From an uncultured Prochlorococcus sp. (lineage in GTDB: Bacteria > Cyanobacteriota > Cyanobacteriia > PCC-6307 > Cyanobiaceae): a stretch of 64,000 nucleotides of DNA. The stretch lies in assembly GCA_902583265.1 (NCBI GenBank), contig CACHVD010000003.1, forward strand, positions 59,544 to 123,543. Direction: 5' to 3'. Shown in pieces: positions 9,586 through 19,305 of this stretch. The stretch's first letter is position 1, and each line of letters starts with the position of its first letter. Both the position numbers and the translations under genes were made by a program. Below the pieces are notes generated by a model that had not been told where the DNA came from, made no database searches, and saw only the letters and a list, made by a program, of their open reading frames with translations.

Positions 9586-9903
9586 ATGACCAACTCTGAT
9601 TACCTTTTAAAAGCTGCTATCAAGAAAGTAAGCGAAAAATTAAACGAGATATTGGTTGAAAAAATTGAAGAAGCAACAAATATTGCTCAAGATGCCCCAG
9701 AAATCCTCAAAAAAGAATTTGATAATTTGAAAGAATCAATAATCGAGGAAGCCTCAAGGATGGAGAAATCAGAGAATATTAAAGATAATGAACCCACAGA
9801 TACTTTTAATAATTCCAAAATAAAAAAAGCTTTAAATGAAATCGAAGGAATCAATAAGCAAATTGATCTATTAAATAAAACAATAAATAATCTAATTAAA
9901 TGA
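9586..9903 (+). CDS. small charged coiled-coil protein upstream of the ABC1 kinase
   Basis: 105 residues, almost entirely helical and rich in Glu, Lys and Asn, with heptad-like spacing at both ends (EKLNEILVEKIEEA; LNEIEGINKQIDLLNKTI). No membrane segment or cysteine is seen and no family is recognised. Its stop overlaps the ATG of the ABC1 kinase in an ATGA, so the two are translationally coupled and may work together. The 249-base gap upstream, shared with the divergent trxB-like gene, holds AT-rich promoter-like sequence and no other ORF I would support. Confidence 0.75.
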   Translation: MTNSDYLLKAAIKKVSEKLNEILVEKIEEATNIAQDAPEILKKEFDNLKESIIEEASRMEKSENIKDNEPTDTFNNSKIKKALNEIEGINKQIDLLNKTINNLIK

Positions 9904-11567
9904 GTTATCACAAAATTGATTTTCGTTTAAAGAAATTCAAGAGGGGCTTTCTTATTTGGATAACCCTAATTTCGCTTTTAGTAAATTTATGGATGGATAA
10001 TATTAGATTTACAATTTTCCAAACTAAAAGCAGTAAAAAAAGTAGGGTCCAAATTAAACGAGCTAAGTGGTTTACTAATCAATTAATTAAGCTTGGTTCA
10101 GCATTTATAAAAATTGGACAATTATTATCAGCTAGACCTGACTTAATTCCTAATACCTGGATACAAGAGTTATCAAAACTACAGGATCAAGTTCCTAATT
10201 TTTCATTTCAGCAAGTTGAAGAAACTATCAGAAGAGAATTAGGATCAAAGGCTGATGAAATAGATCAATTAATATCCGAACCGGTAGGATCAGCATCACT
10301 AGCTCAGGTTCATAGAGCGACTTTAAAAGATGGCAAAAAAGTAGTATTTAAAGTTCAAAGGCCCAATTTAAAAGAATTATTTATTATCGATTTAGGCATA
10401 ATGCAACAAATAGCAGGATTGTTGCAGAAAAATAAGAATTGGAGTCGAGGTAGAAATTGGGTTGAGATTGCTAAAGAATGCAAGAAAGTTCTTTTGAAGG
10501 AACTTGATTTCAATTGCGAAGCACAATATGCAGCAAGGTTTAGACAGCAATTTCTTGATGATGAAAATGTTGAAGTTCCTGAAGTAATTTGGGATATGAG
10601 CAGTGAAAAAGTGCTTTGTTTAAGTTTTTTAGGAGGAACAAAAGTAAGCGACTTAGAAAAATTACAAACCAAAGGAATAGATTTACCAAAAATTGCAGAA
10701 ATTGGTGCTATCAGCTATCTAAAACAACTTGTGAATTTCGGTTTTTTTCATGCAGATCCTCATCCAGGGAATCTAGCAGTTTCAAATACTGGTAAATTAA
10801 TTTTTTATGATTTTGGAATGATGGGTAATATCTCAAATAATCTTCAAACTAGTCTAGGTGGAATGGTTAAGGCTGCTGCTTTAAGAGACGCATCATCACT
10901 TGTAAGTCAACTACAAAAAGCTGGCCTAATTTCAAAAGATATTGATATTGGACCAGTAAGAAGATTAGTGAGGTTAATGCTTAAAGAAGCTTTAACTCCA
11001 CCATTTAGTCCAAATATAATTGAAAAATTATCTGGAGATCTATACGAACTTGTTTATGAAACTCCATTTCAACTACCAGTAGATTTAATTTTTGTAATGA
11101 GAGCTTTGTCAACTTTTGAAGGAGTTGGCAGAATGCTTGACCCAGGGTTTAATCTGGTATCAGTTACCAAGCCTTATTTAATAGAACTTATGACTTCTAA
11201 TAATCAAACTCCTAACGATTTATTTAACCAATTTGGAAGGCAAGTAGGTGAAATAGGATCCAAAGCTGTGGGAATTCCTAAAAGAATAGATGAAAGTTTA
11301 GAAAGATTAGAGCAGGGTGATCTGCAATTACAAATAAGAATGGGGGAGTCTGATAGGCAATTCAAAAAAATGTTTACTGCTCAAAAAACTTTAGGCCATT
11401 CAATTCTTATAGGCAGCTTATCAATTGCATCTGCTTTACTTGTAACCAAAAAACAAAATAATGTTGCATTGTTGCCACTTTTTTTTGCACTACCAATAAG
11501 TATTGATTGGTTAATTTGCCAATTAAGTATGAGAAAAGGCTCACGTTTAGAAAAACTTAAGCGCTAA
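9900..11567 (+). CDS. ABC1/UbiB-family atypical kinase
   Basis: 555 residues. The family signature KIGQLLSARPDLIP (KxGQ motif) lies near residue 70, the altered nucleotide loop VGSASLAQVH near 125, the catalytic FFHADPHPGN near 283 and the metal-binding YDFG just after. The C-terminus has two short hydrophobic segments (IGSLSIASALL, LPLFFALPISI). ABC1 kinases in cyanobacteria and plastids are tied to quinone and prenyl-lipid metabolism, including plastoquinone and tocopherol; the exact substrate is not known from sequence. It is coupled to the coiled-coil gene before it, and its stop is five bases from the convergent eno stop. Confidence 0.92.
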   Translation: MSYHKIDFRLKKFKRGFLIWITLISLLVNLWMDNIRFTIFQTKSSKKSRVQIKRAKWFTNQLIKLGSAFIKIGQLLSARPDLIPNTWIQELSKLQDQVPNFSFQQVEETIRRELGSKADEIDQLISEPVGSASLAQVHRATLKDGKKVVFKVQRPNLKELFIIDLGIMQQIAGLLQKNKNWSRGRNWVEIAKECKKVLLKELDFNCEAQYAARFRQQFLDDENVEVPEVIWDMSSEKVLCLSFLGGTKVSDLEKLQTKGIDLPKIAEIGAISYLKQLVNFGFFHADPHPGNLAVSNTGKLIFYDFGMMGNISNNLQTSLGGMVKAAALRDASSLVSQLQKAGLISKDIDIGPVRRLVRLMLKEALTPPFSPNIIEKLSGDLYELVYETPFQLPVDLIFVMRALSTFEGVGRMLDPGFNLVSVTKPYLIELMTSNNQTPNDLFNQFGRQVGEIGSKAVGIPKRIDESLERLEQGDLQLQIRMGESDRQFKKMFTAQKTLGHSILIGSLSIASALLVTKKQNNVALLPLFFALPISIDWLICQLSMRKGSRLEKLKR

Positions 11568-11572
11568 AAAAA

Positions 11573-12868
<1,296 letters not shown>

Positions 12869-13125
12869 TTAATTATTACTATTTAAATCCTATTAATAGC
12901 TGAACTATTTGGCTAATATCTGAAATATATATGTTAAATAATTATAATTTTTTATTTCATAACAGTTTAGATATTAGTTAACACTTTTATTCATACCAAA
13001 GTCCCTGCAACCCCTCTCATAAAATATTTTTGAAATTCATCTTACAATTTGAAAATTATTGGATGATTATTAATGCAGATCCTATTTAGAATATTAATTA
13101 ATAATCAACTATAGTTTTATAGTTT

Positions 13126-15882
13126 ATGAGAGAAACCCTTACATCCAGTCCTGAACTATTTAGCGATATCAGTTGGAACCTTCTTTTATTAGGGGAAGAA
13201 ACCGCAAAAAAATGGGATCATAGCGAATTTAATATTGAACACATAATTCATACATTGTTCTCATCAAGTGAATTCTTTGCTTTCATTGAAAAATTATCAA
13301 TCGACCAAGATACAGTTTTAGACATAACAGAAGATTTTTTAGAAGAGACACCAACAAATGAGTCAGATATTTTTACTATCGGAGAAGATTTAGAAATTTT
13401 ATTAGATAACGCGAATCAGATTAAAACTCAATGGGGATCGAGATTAATAGAAATCCCTCATTTACTAATTGCTCTTGGAAGAGATTTAAGAATTGGAAAT
13501 TATGTTTTTGAAGAAGGAAACCTTTCAATGGAAAAATTAGAGGAAGAATTAAGGTTTTACCCAAATATTAATCAATCAAAAGATTCTTTTAATTATGGGA
13601 ATGTAATTGAAATAAATAATCAATCTAATTTTGAATCAGACAAAGAAACTTTAGTTAAAAAAGAAAAATTGAAAAAAGCTATTGTTCCATTACCGAAAAG
13701 TGAACTTCAAATTGAAACCAAAAAACAAGTTGAAAAAGATGAAAATGCTCTTTCAATTTATGGAAAAGATTTAACAGAATCAGCTAAAAAAGGCTTACTG
13801 GATCCGGTTTTAGGAAGAGAAAATGAGATCAATAATTTAATGAGGGTACTGTGCAGAAGAAACAAAAATAACCCTATACTTATTGGCAATACTGGAGTTG
13901 GTAAAACCTCAATTGCAAAATTACTTGCTCAATTAATTGTAGACAAAAAAGTTCCTGATACTTTAAAGGACTTAAAAATTATTTCACTTGACTTAGGTGC
14001 GTTAGTTTCTGGGACCAAATTTAGAGGTCAACTAGAGGAAAGACTAAGCTTAATAATGCAGGAACTAAATAATCCAAACCAAGGAATGATTCTATTTATT
14101 GATGAAATTCACTCAATATTAAGTTCTGACAGATCTTCTACCGACATCAGTAATATCCTAAAACCTTTACTAGCTGAAGGAGAACTTAGATGTATCGGTA
14201 CAACAACACCTGAGAAATTTCGTGAGACTATTGAAAAAGATCAGGCATTAAATAATTGCTTTCAAAAGATAGCTGTTAATGAACCTTCAGTAGATTTAAG
14301 CGCAAAAATATTACAAGGGATCAAAAAGAAATATGAATTACATCATGGCATAAAAATTTCTGAAGAGGCTGTAAACTATTCTGCAAAATTGGCCGATAGA
14401 TACATCAGCGATAAATGTCTCCCTGATAGTGCAATAGATTTAATTGATGAAGCAGCTGCACAGTTGAAAATCGAGTCTAATAATATGCCTCAAATCATTC
14501 TCCAACAAGAAAACAAACTTAATACTATTGAAGAAAAATTGAATAATTTGCAAGGAGACAATATCGAAGCTCAAGAAAAACTATTGGATAATAGACAACA
14601 ATCAAAAGCAAAATTGAACGTTCTTTTGGAAAATTGGAACAACTTACGTGAAGAAATGGAGGGATTATCTAATTTAATGAAAGAAGAAGATAAGCTAACC
14701 AAACAAATTAAAGATAAATCAAATCGCGAAATTGAAAATGATCTAGATTATTTAGAAAAGCTTGAAGAAGAGTTAAGTGAAATAGAGAATAAGATACAAA
14801 AAGTTGAAGAGAACTTTAATAAAATAAAGAAAAATAGAAATTACCCTTTTAAATATCAAGTTGAACCTGATGATATTGCAGATGTTATATCAAAAATCAC
14901 AGGAATTCCAATTTCTAAAGTAGTTTCAAATGAACGTAAGAAATTAATCAATCTAGAAACAGAACTAAGTGAAAAAGTTATTGGACAAGAAAAAGCCATA
15001 GAAGCTGTATCTGCTGCAATTAGAAGAGCTCGAGTTGGTATGAAAAGTCCTAAAAGACCTATTGGATCTTTTTTATTTATGGGTCCTACTGGTGTTGGCA
15101 AAACAGAATTAGCAAAATCTCTTGCAACAGCTTTATTTGATGAAGAAGACGCACTTTTAAGATTAGACATGAGTGAATATATGGAGAAAAATGCCGTAGC
15201 AAGACTGTTAGGAGCTCCCCCAGGTTATGTTGGTTATGAAGAGGGAGGTCAATTAACTGAAGCTGTAAGACGTAAACCTTATTCAGTAATACTTCTTGAC
15301 GAGATAGAAAAAGCACATGGAGAAGTTTTTAATATCCTTTTGCAAGTCTTAGATGAAGGAAGATTAACGGACTCTCAAGGAAGGACCGTAGATTTCAAAA
15401 ATACGGTAATCATTATGACGAGTAACCTAGCTGGTAGATCTATACTGGAGTATTCACAAAAGATTTCTAAAAGTGAGGGGAAGTTAGAAAAAGATCAACA
15501 AACTCTAGATGATTCAATTAGTAATGCATTGTCTTCAATTTTTAGACCTGAATTTTTAAATAGAATTGACGAAGTGGTAAAGTTTGATCCATTATCTATT
15601 GATGAACTTCAAAAAATAATCATTCTACAAACAGAAGATTTAAAGAACCTGCTACTTGAGCAGAAAATAAATATCGCTATAGACAAAAAAGTTATCAACA
15701 AAATTGCAAACGATTCCTACGAACCTGAATATGGTGCTAGGCCACTTAGCAGGGAACTTAGAAGACAAATAGAAAATCCCTTGGCTGCAAAACTTCTTGA
15801 GGATAACTTCAAAAATAAAAAAAATATAACAATTAAACTTAACCCTGCTAAAAAAGATGAGATCGTTTTCAAACCTAGCTGA
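13126..15882 (+). CDS. clpB2: ClpB-family AAA+ disaggregase, divergent (ClpB2 type)
   Basis: 918 residues: a diverged Clp N domain (about 1-150), a variable charged linker, AAA-1 with Walker A GNTGVGKT at 254-261 and Walker B LFIDEIHSI, a coiled-coil middle domain (about 450-580, the ClpB hallmark), and AAA-2 with Walker A GPTGVGKT near 652, pore loop GYVGYEEGG and GARPL sensor 2. There is no ClpP-docking tripeptide loop, so it should refold aggregates rather than feed a protease. In AAA-1 the expected arginine-finger pair (ALERRFQ in E. coli ClpB) reads ALNNCFQ, and the pore tyrosine is Phe (GTKFRG). AAA-2 looks intact. It is the cyanobacterial second-ClpB type rather than the heat-shock ClpB1. 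Confidence 0.88.
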   Translation: MRETLTSSPELFSDISWNLLLLGEETAKKWDHSEFNIEHIIHTLFSSSEFFAFIEKLSIDQDTVLDITEDFLEETPTNESDIFTIGEDLEILLDNANQIKTQWGSRLIEIPHLLIALGRDLRIGNYVFEEGNLSMEKLEEELRFYPNINQSKDSFNYGNVIEINNQSNFESDKETLVKKEKLKKAIVPLPKSELQIETKKQVEKDENALSIYGKDLTESAKKGLLDPVLGRENEINNLMRVLCRRNKNNPILIGNTGVGKTSIAKLLAQLIVDKKVPDTLKDLKIISLDLGALVSGTKFRGQLEERLSLIMQELNNPNQGMILFIDEIHSILSSDRSSTDISNILKPLLAEGELRCIGTTTPEKFRETIEKDQALNNCFQKIAVNEPSVDLSAKILQGIKKKYELHHGIKISEEAVNYSAKLADRYISDKCLPDSAIDLIDEAAAQLKIESNNMPQIILQQENKLNTIEEKLNNLQGDNIEAQEKLLDNRQQSKAKLNVLLENWNNLREEMEGLSNLMKEEDKLTKQIKDKSNREIENDLDYLEKLEEELSEIENKIQKVEENFNKIKKNRNYPFKYQVEPDDIADVISKITGIPISKVVSNERKKLINLETELSEKVIGQEKAIEAVSAAIRRARVGMKSPKRPIGSFLFMGPTGVGKTELAKSLATALFDEEDALLRLDMSEYMEKNAVARLLGAPPGYVGYEEGGQLTEAVRRKPYSVILLDEIEKAHGEVFNILLQVLDEGRLTDSQGRTVDFKNTVIIMTSNLAGRSILEYSQKISKSEGKLEKDQQTLDDSISNALSSIFRPEFLNRIDEVVKFDPLSIDELQKIIILQTEDLKNLLLEQKINIAIDKKVINKIANDSYEPEYGARPLSRELRRQIENPLAAKLLEDNFKNKKNITIKLNPAKKDEIVFKPS

Positions 15883-15943
15883 GGTGTAAATCAATAAGCT
15901 AAAATAAAAACTAAAGCATTAAGCTTAATTTCAAAAAAATTTT

Positions 15944-16186
15944 GTGACAAGTCCTACTACTAATAAAGAACCTCTTAAAAAGGGTTCTCCTGAAGTTGAA
16001 GAGCCTAAAAAAAAGAATAATTTTTTTAGATCTACCTACGATGAGCTTAAACTTGTCGTGTGGCCTAACAAACAACAACTTTTTAGCGAATCAGTAGCAG
16101 TTATAATTATGGTATCCTTTTCTGCTGCAGCTATTGCTTCTGTTAGCAGATTCTATGGATGGGCAGCCTCGCAAATTTTTGGTTGA
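15944..16186 (+). CDS. secE: preprotein translocase subunit SecE
   Basis: 80 residues: a charged N-terminus, then the conserved amphipathic STYDELKLVVWP segment and one C-terminal transmembrane helix, the minimal single-span form of SecE found in cyanobacteria. It is part of the SecYEG channel in plasma and thylakoid membranes. The start is GTG. It heads the classic secE-nusG-rplK-rplA-rplJ-rplL order, which supports the call for such a short protein. The 60-base gap after clpB2 probably carries the operon promoter. Confidence 0.96.
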   Translation: MTSPTTNKEPLKKGSPEVEEPKKKNNFFRSTYDELKLVVWPNKQQLFSESVAVIIMVSFSAAAIASVSRFYGWAASQIFG

Positions 16187-16237
16187 ATTATCTCCCGAAT
16201 ATCCATTAATAAAGAACTTAATTAAGCTTCCAGAAAA

Positions 16238-16849
16238 ATGAGTAATGAATTAACTACAAGCCTTGCTTCTTCAAAAGCAAATACAAGCATCGCAAGATGG
16301 TATGCAGTTCAAGTAGCATCAAGTTGTGAAAAAAAAGTAAAAGCGACTCTTGAGCAGAGATCAGTAACTTTAGGCGTTAATAATAGAATCATTGAAATTG
16401 AAATCCCCCAAACTCCAGGAATTAAATTAAAAAAAGATGGGAGCAGACAAACTACTGAAGAAAAAGTTTTCCCAGGCTATGTCCTCGTAAGAATGATTTT
16501 GGATGAAGATACAATGATGGCTGTTAAAAGTACTCCAAATGTAATTAACTTTGTCGGTGCTGAAGACGGAAGAGGCAGCGGAAGGTCGCGAGGTCATATC
16601 AAACCTCGACCATTATCAAGGCAAGAAGTTAATAGAATCTTTAAGCGCGCATCAGAGAAAAAAGCTGTAATAAAGTTAGATATTGAAGAAAAAGATAGAA
16701 TCATTGTAACTAGCGGTCCATTCAAGGATTTCCAGGGAGAAGTTATAGAAGTTTCCGGAGAAAGAAATAAATTAAAAGCATTACTTTCAATATTTGGGCG
16801 CGAGACTCCTGTAGAATTAGAATTCTCCCAAATCAATAAACAAAATTAA
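16238..16849 (+). CDS. nusG: transcription termination/antitermination factor NusG
   Basis: 203 residues: an NGN domain (WYAVQVASSCEKKVKATLEQR, then VFPGYVLVRM) and a C-terminal KOW domain (VTSGPFKDFQGEVIEVSGE). It binds RNA polymerase and promotes processivity, Rho-independent pausing control and transcription-translation coupling. The N-terminal extension of about 20 residues before WYAVQVAS is short and polar. It sits 51 bases after secE and 67 bases before rplK. Confidence 0.98.
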   Translation: MSNELTTSLASSKANTSIARWYAVQVASSCEKKVKATLEQRSVTLGVNNRIIEIEIPQTPGIKLKKDGSRQTTEEKVFPGYVLVRMILDEDTMMAVKSTPNVINFVGAEDGRGSGRSRGHIKPRPLSRQEVNRIFKRASEKKAVIKLDIEEKDRIIVTSGPFKDFQGEVIEVSGERNKLKALLSIFGRETPVELEFSQINKQN

Positions 16850-16871
16850 TTTCTAATTGTTCTTGTTTATC

Positions 16872-16895
16872 GAGTAAAATTATGATTTTCTACTC
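16872..16895 (+). other. hairpin in the nusG-rplK spacer
   Basis: GAGTA pairs with TACTC, closed further by AAA/TTT with one bulge around a TATG loop. It lies 21 bases before the rplK ATG. It could be an mRNA processing or ribosomal-protein feedback site, but I cannot match it to a known L1 or L11 operator and there is no U-run. Confidence 0.35.
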
Positions 16896-16916
16896 CAGCT
16901 TAAATTATCTAATCTA

Positions 16917-17342
16917 ATGGCAAAAAAAATTGTTGCAGTTATCAAGCTTGCTCTACAAGCAGGCAAAGCAAATCCTGCTCCTCCTGTAGGGCCAGCTTTA
17001 GGACAACATGGTGTCAATATCATGGCATTTTGCAAAGAATACAACGCAAGAACACAAGATAAAGCAGGTTTTGTAATTCCAGTCGAGATTTCTGTTTTTG
17101 AAGATAGAAGCTTTACTTTCATCACAAAAACACCTCCTGCTTCTGTCTTAATAACAAAAGCAGCTGGTGTAGAGAAAGGTTCAGGTGAATCCGCAAAAGG
17201 CTCTGTTGGGAATATAAGTAAAGCTCAATTAGAAGAAATAGCCAAAACTAAGCTTCCTGATCTAAACTGTTCTAGTGTTGAATCAGCAATGAAAGTAATT
17301 GAGGGTACTGCTCGTAATATGGGCGTCTCTATCTCTGATTGA
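16917..17342 (+). CDS. rplK: 50S ribosomal protein L11
   Basis: 141 residues, full length. The N-terminal domain has the conserved [29 protein letters not shown], where L11 contacts the thiostrepton region of 23S rRNA. The C-terminal rRNA-binding domain ends in GTARNMGV. It forms the base of the L7/L12 stalk and is needed for RelA-type sensing of uncharged tRNA. The order nusG-rplK-rplA is conserved. Confidence 0.99.
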   Translation: MAKKIVAVIKLALQAGKANPAPPVGPALGQHGVNIMAFCKEYNARTQDKAGFVIPVEISVFEDRSFTFITKTPPASVLITKAAGVEKGSGESAKGSVGNISKAQLEEIAKTKLPDLNCSSVESAMKVIEGTARNMGVSISD

Positions 17343-17374
17343 GTTCAATACACAATTTCTCACTATTTAGGGGA

Positions 17375-17389
17375 GGTTAGTTGATAACC
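17375..17389 (+). other. small hairpin before rplA
   Basis: GGTTA-GTTGA-TAACC forms a 5-bp stem with a 5-base loop, 19 bases before the rplA ATG. Position in the L11-L1 spacer makes L1 autoregulation imaginable, but the stem lacks a recognisable copy of the L1-binding internal loop. Confidence 0.25.
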
Positions 17390-17408
17390 GTTTGCACCCA
17401 ATATTATT

Positions 17409-18116
17409 ATGAAAAAACTATCTAAAAGAATGGCTGCTCTATCAACAAAGATAGAAGATCGCATTTACGCACCACTTGAAGCTCTAAGTATTATCAAGGA
17501 AAATGCTAATGCAAAATTTGATGAAACTATTGAAGCACATATACGTCTAGGTATTGATCCAAAATATACTGATCAACAATTAAGGACCACTGTTGCATTA
17601 CCACATGGTACTGGCCAAAGCATCAAAATTGCAGTAATTACAAGCGGTGAGAATGTATCGAAAGCTAAGGCTGCAGGTGCAGATTTATTTGGCGAAGAAG
17701 ATCTTGTAGAAAGCATCAACAAAGGAAATATGGAGTTTGATCTACTTATTGCAACTCCAGATATGATGCCAAAGGTTGCAAAATTAGGAAGAGTTTTAGG
17801 ACCTAGAGGTTTAATGCCAAATCCTAAAGCTGGGACAGTAACTAATGACATTGCTAATGCAATAAAAGAATTCAAAGCTGGTAAGCTCGAATTTAGAGCA
17901 GATAAGGCTGGAATCGTTCATGTCCGCTTTGGAAAAGCAAGTTTCACAAAAGAGGCTCTATTTGATAACTTAAAAACCTTACAAGAATCAATTGATAAAA
18001 ATAAACCAACTGGAGCTAAAGGAAAGTATTGGAAAACTTTTTATGTAACTTCAACAATGGGGCCTTCAGTTCAAGTTGACATAAATGCTGTGCAAGATTA
18101 CCAACCTGAAGGTTAA
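17409..18116 (+). CDS. rplA: 50S ribosomal protein L1
   Basis: 235 residues, the normal bacterial length. It contains [29 protein letters not shown], the central [15 protein letters not shown] and the C-terminal [15 protein letters not shown], all conserved in L1. It binds 23S rRNA in the L1 stalk near the E site and in other bacteria represses its own operon. It is followed by 189 bases holding the L10 leader. Confidence 0.99.
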   Translation: MKKLSKRMAALSTKIEDRIYAPLEALSIIKENANAKFDETIEAHIRLGIDPKYTDQQLRTTVALPHGTGQSIKIAVITSGENVSKAKAAGADLFGEEDLVESINKGNMEFDLLIATPDMMPKVAKLGRVLGPRGLMPNPKAGTVTNDIANAIKEFKAGKLEFRADKAGIVHVRFGKASFTKEALFDNLKTLQESIDKNKPTGAKGKYWKTFYVTSTMGPSVQVDINAVQDYQPEG

Positions 18117-18126
18117 CTCTTTGTAG

Positions 18127-18132
18127 TATAAT
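18127..18132 (+). promoter_or_regulatory. -10 promoter element for rplJ-rplL
   Basis: A perfect TATAAT, 11 bases after the rplA stop and just before the predicted L10 leader, gives rplJL its own transcript starting near 18139. No good -35 is seen at the right spacing (ACCTGA), in keeping with weak -35 elements in this genus. Confidence 0.6.
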
Positions 18133-18140
18133 TTAAATTG

Positions 18141-18305
18141 CAATAATACGGCCAAAGAAAGTAGGTTGATTTAGTTATTCTAAATTTTTAATTCCTACCG
18201 AGGACTCGTCTTAAATTATTTCTTTTTGGATCTAATAAAAGCGGCCTCTTTTAAAGAACTTTGCCGCATTTCCTGCTCTCCCTAAATTACGATCCAAAAA
18301 CATCA
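18141..18305 (+). promoter_or_regulatory. ribosomal protein L10 leader (autoregulatory mRNA structure)
   Basis: The untranslated region before rplJ folds into the elements expected of an L10 leader. A GTAGG/CCTAC helix (18161-18165 with 18194-18198) carries the AAAG side and the GAGGACTCG-like side where L10(L12)4 binds. After it comes a GCGGC/GCCGC hairpin (18241-18245 with 18263-18267). A 10-bp perfect clamp, TTTTTGGATC (18223-18232) with GATCCAAAAA (18291-18300), encloses that hairpin and ends five bases before the ATG. L10 binding could therefore control access to the start or attenuation. The covariance match to RF00557 was not run. Confidence 0.75.
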
Positions 18306-18833
18306 ATGGGCCGAACACTAGAGAATAAGCAACAAATCGTTACTGAGATTAAATCTCTTTTAGACGACTCGGAAATGGCTGTAGTTCTTGACTATAAAGG
18401 TTTAACTATCAAAGAGATGTCAGATTTGCGATCTAGATTGCAAACAACTAATGGCATCTGCAAAGTTACTAAAAATTCATTAATGCGCAAAGCTATTGAT
18501 GGAGATAGTAATTGGAACGATCTTGAATCTTTACTGACCGGAACAAATGCTTTTGTCTTAATTAAAGAAGATGTTGGTGGTGCTGTAAAAGCAATCCAAT
18601 CTTTTCAAAAAGACACCAAAAAATCCGAGACCAAAGGAGCTTTATTTGAAGGCAGACTTCTTAGCGATTCTGAAATAAAAGAAATTGCAAGTCTTCCATC
18701 TAAAGAAGTATTGATGGCAAAAATTGCTGGCGCTCTTAATGGCGTTGCAACTAAAATCGCGATCTCTATTAATGAAGTACCTTCTGGACTTGCTAGATCA
18801 CTTAAACAACATTCTGAAAAATCAGAATCCTAA
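18306..18833 (+). CDS. rplJ: 50S ribosomal protein L10
   Basis: 175 residues from the ATG at 18306, beginning [12 protein letters not shown]. The ORF track extends 15 residues upstream into the L10 leader, which is noncoding; the shorter start matches family length. The N-terminal rRNA-binding domain has the usual MSDLRSRL and [13 protein letters not shown]. The C-terminal helix, where L7/L12 dimers dock, follows [11 protein letters not shown]. It anchors the stalk and is probably the repressor acting on its own leader. Confidence 0.97.
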   Translation: MGRTLENKQQIVTEIKSLLDDSEMAVVLDYKGLTIKEMSDLRSRLQTTNGICKVTKNSLMRKAIDGDSNWNDLESLLTGTNAFVLIKEDVGGAVKAIQSFQKDTKKSETKGALFEGRLLSDSEIKEIASLPSKEVLMAKIAGALNGVATKIAISINEVPSGLARSLKQHSEKSES

Positions 18834-18861
18834 ATTCAAAACCTAATTAACTTTTAAGAAA

Positions 18862-19257
18862 ATGTCCGCAAAAACTGAAGAAATTCTTGAATCATTAAAA
18901 TCTCTATCACTTTTAGAAGCATCTGAGCTTGTAAAGCAAATTGAAGAGGCTTTTGGTGTATCTGCTGCAGCCTCTGCAGGTGTAGTTATGGCAGCTCCAG
19001 GAGCAGCTGGTGGTGACGCAGATGGTGACGCTGCTGAAGAAAAAACTGAATTTGATGTAGTTCTCGAAAGCTTTGATGCAGCTGCAAAAATCAAAGTACT
19101 TAAGGTTGTTAGAAATGCAACGGGTCTAGGTCTTGGCGATGCAAAAGCACTTGTTGAATCTGCACCAAAAACAGTAAAAGAAGGAATTGCTAAAGCAGAT
19201 GCCGAATCTTTAAAGAAAGAGATTGAAGAAGCTGGCGGTAAAGTTACACTTAAGTAA
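18862..19257 (+). CDS. rplL: 50S ribosomal protein L7/L12
   Basis: 131 residues: an N-terminal dimerisation helix ([18 protein letters not shown]), an Ala/Gly-rich hinge, and a C-terminal factor-binding domain with [22 protein letters not shown] and [12 protein letters not shown]. It recruits translation GTPases. Codon use is strongly biased towards highly expressed codons, which leaves a long stop-free 207-residue shadow ORF on the opposite strand. It lies 28 bases after rplJ. Confidence 0.99.
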   Translation: MSAKTEEILESLKSLSLLEASELVKQIEEAFGVSAAASAGVVMAAPGAAGGDADGDAAEEKTEFDVVLESFDAAAKIKVLKVVRNATGLGLGDAKALVESAPKTVKEGIAKADAESLKKEIEEAGGKVTLK

Positions 19258-19272
19258 GAGAATTTTTTTTTC

Positions 19273-19297
19273 AAGCCGATAGACTTTATATCGGCTT
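19273..19297 (+). terminator. perfect 9-bp stem-loop after rplL
   Basis: AAGCCGATA-GACTTTA-TATCGGCTT is a perfect 9-bp stem, with further U-A pairs possible beyond a C-C mismatch. It ends nine bases before the rnhA ATG. The T-run lies before the stem rather than after it, so it is not a textbook intrinsic terminator in either direction. It may instead lower readthrough or mark an RNase site separating abundant rplJL mRNA from rnhA-pyrD. Confidence 0.45.
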
Positions 19298-19305
19298 CAA
19301 AAATT

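Noticed and set aside
18261-18305. 15-residue N-terminal extension of rplJ in the ORF track
   Set aside because: It falls inside the L10 leader structure and is not part of the conserved protein; the ATG at 18306 fits the family.
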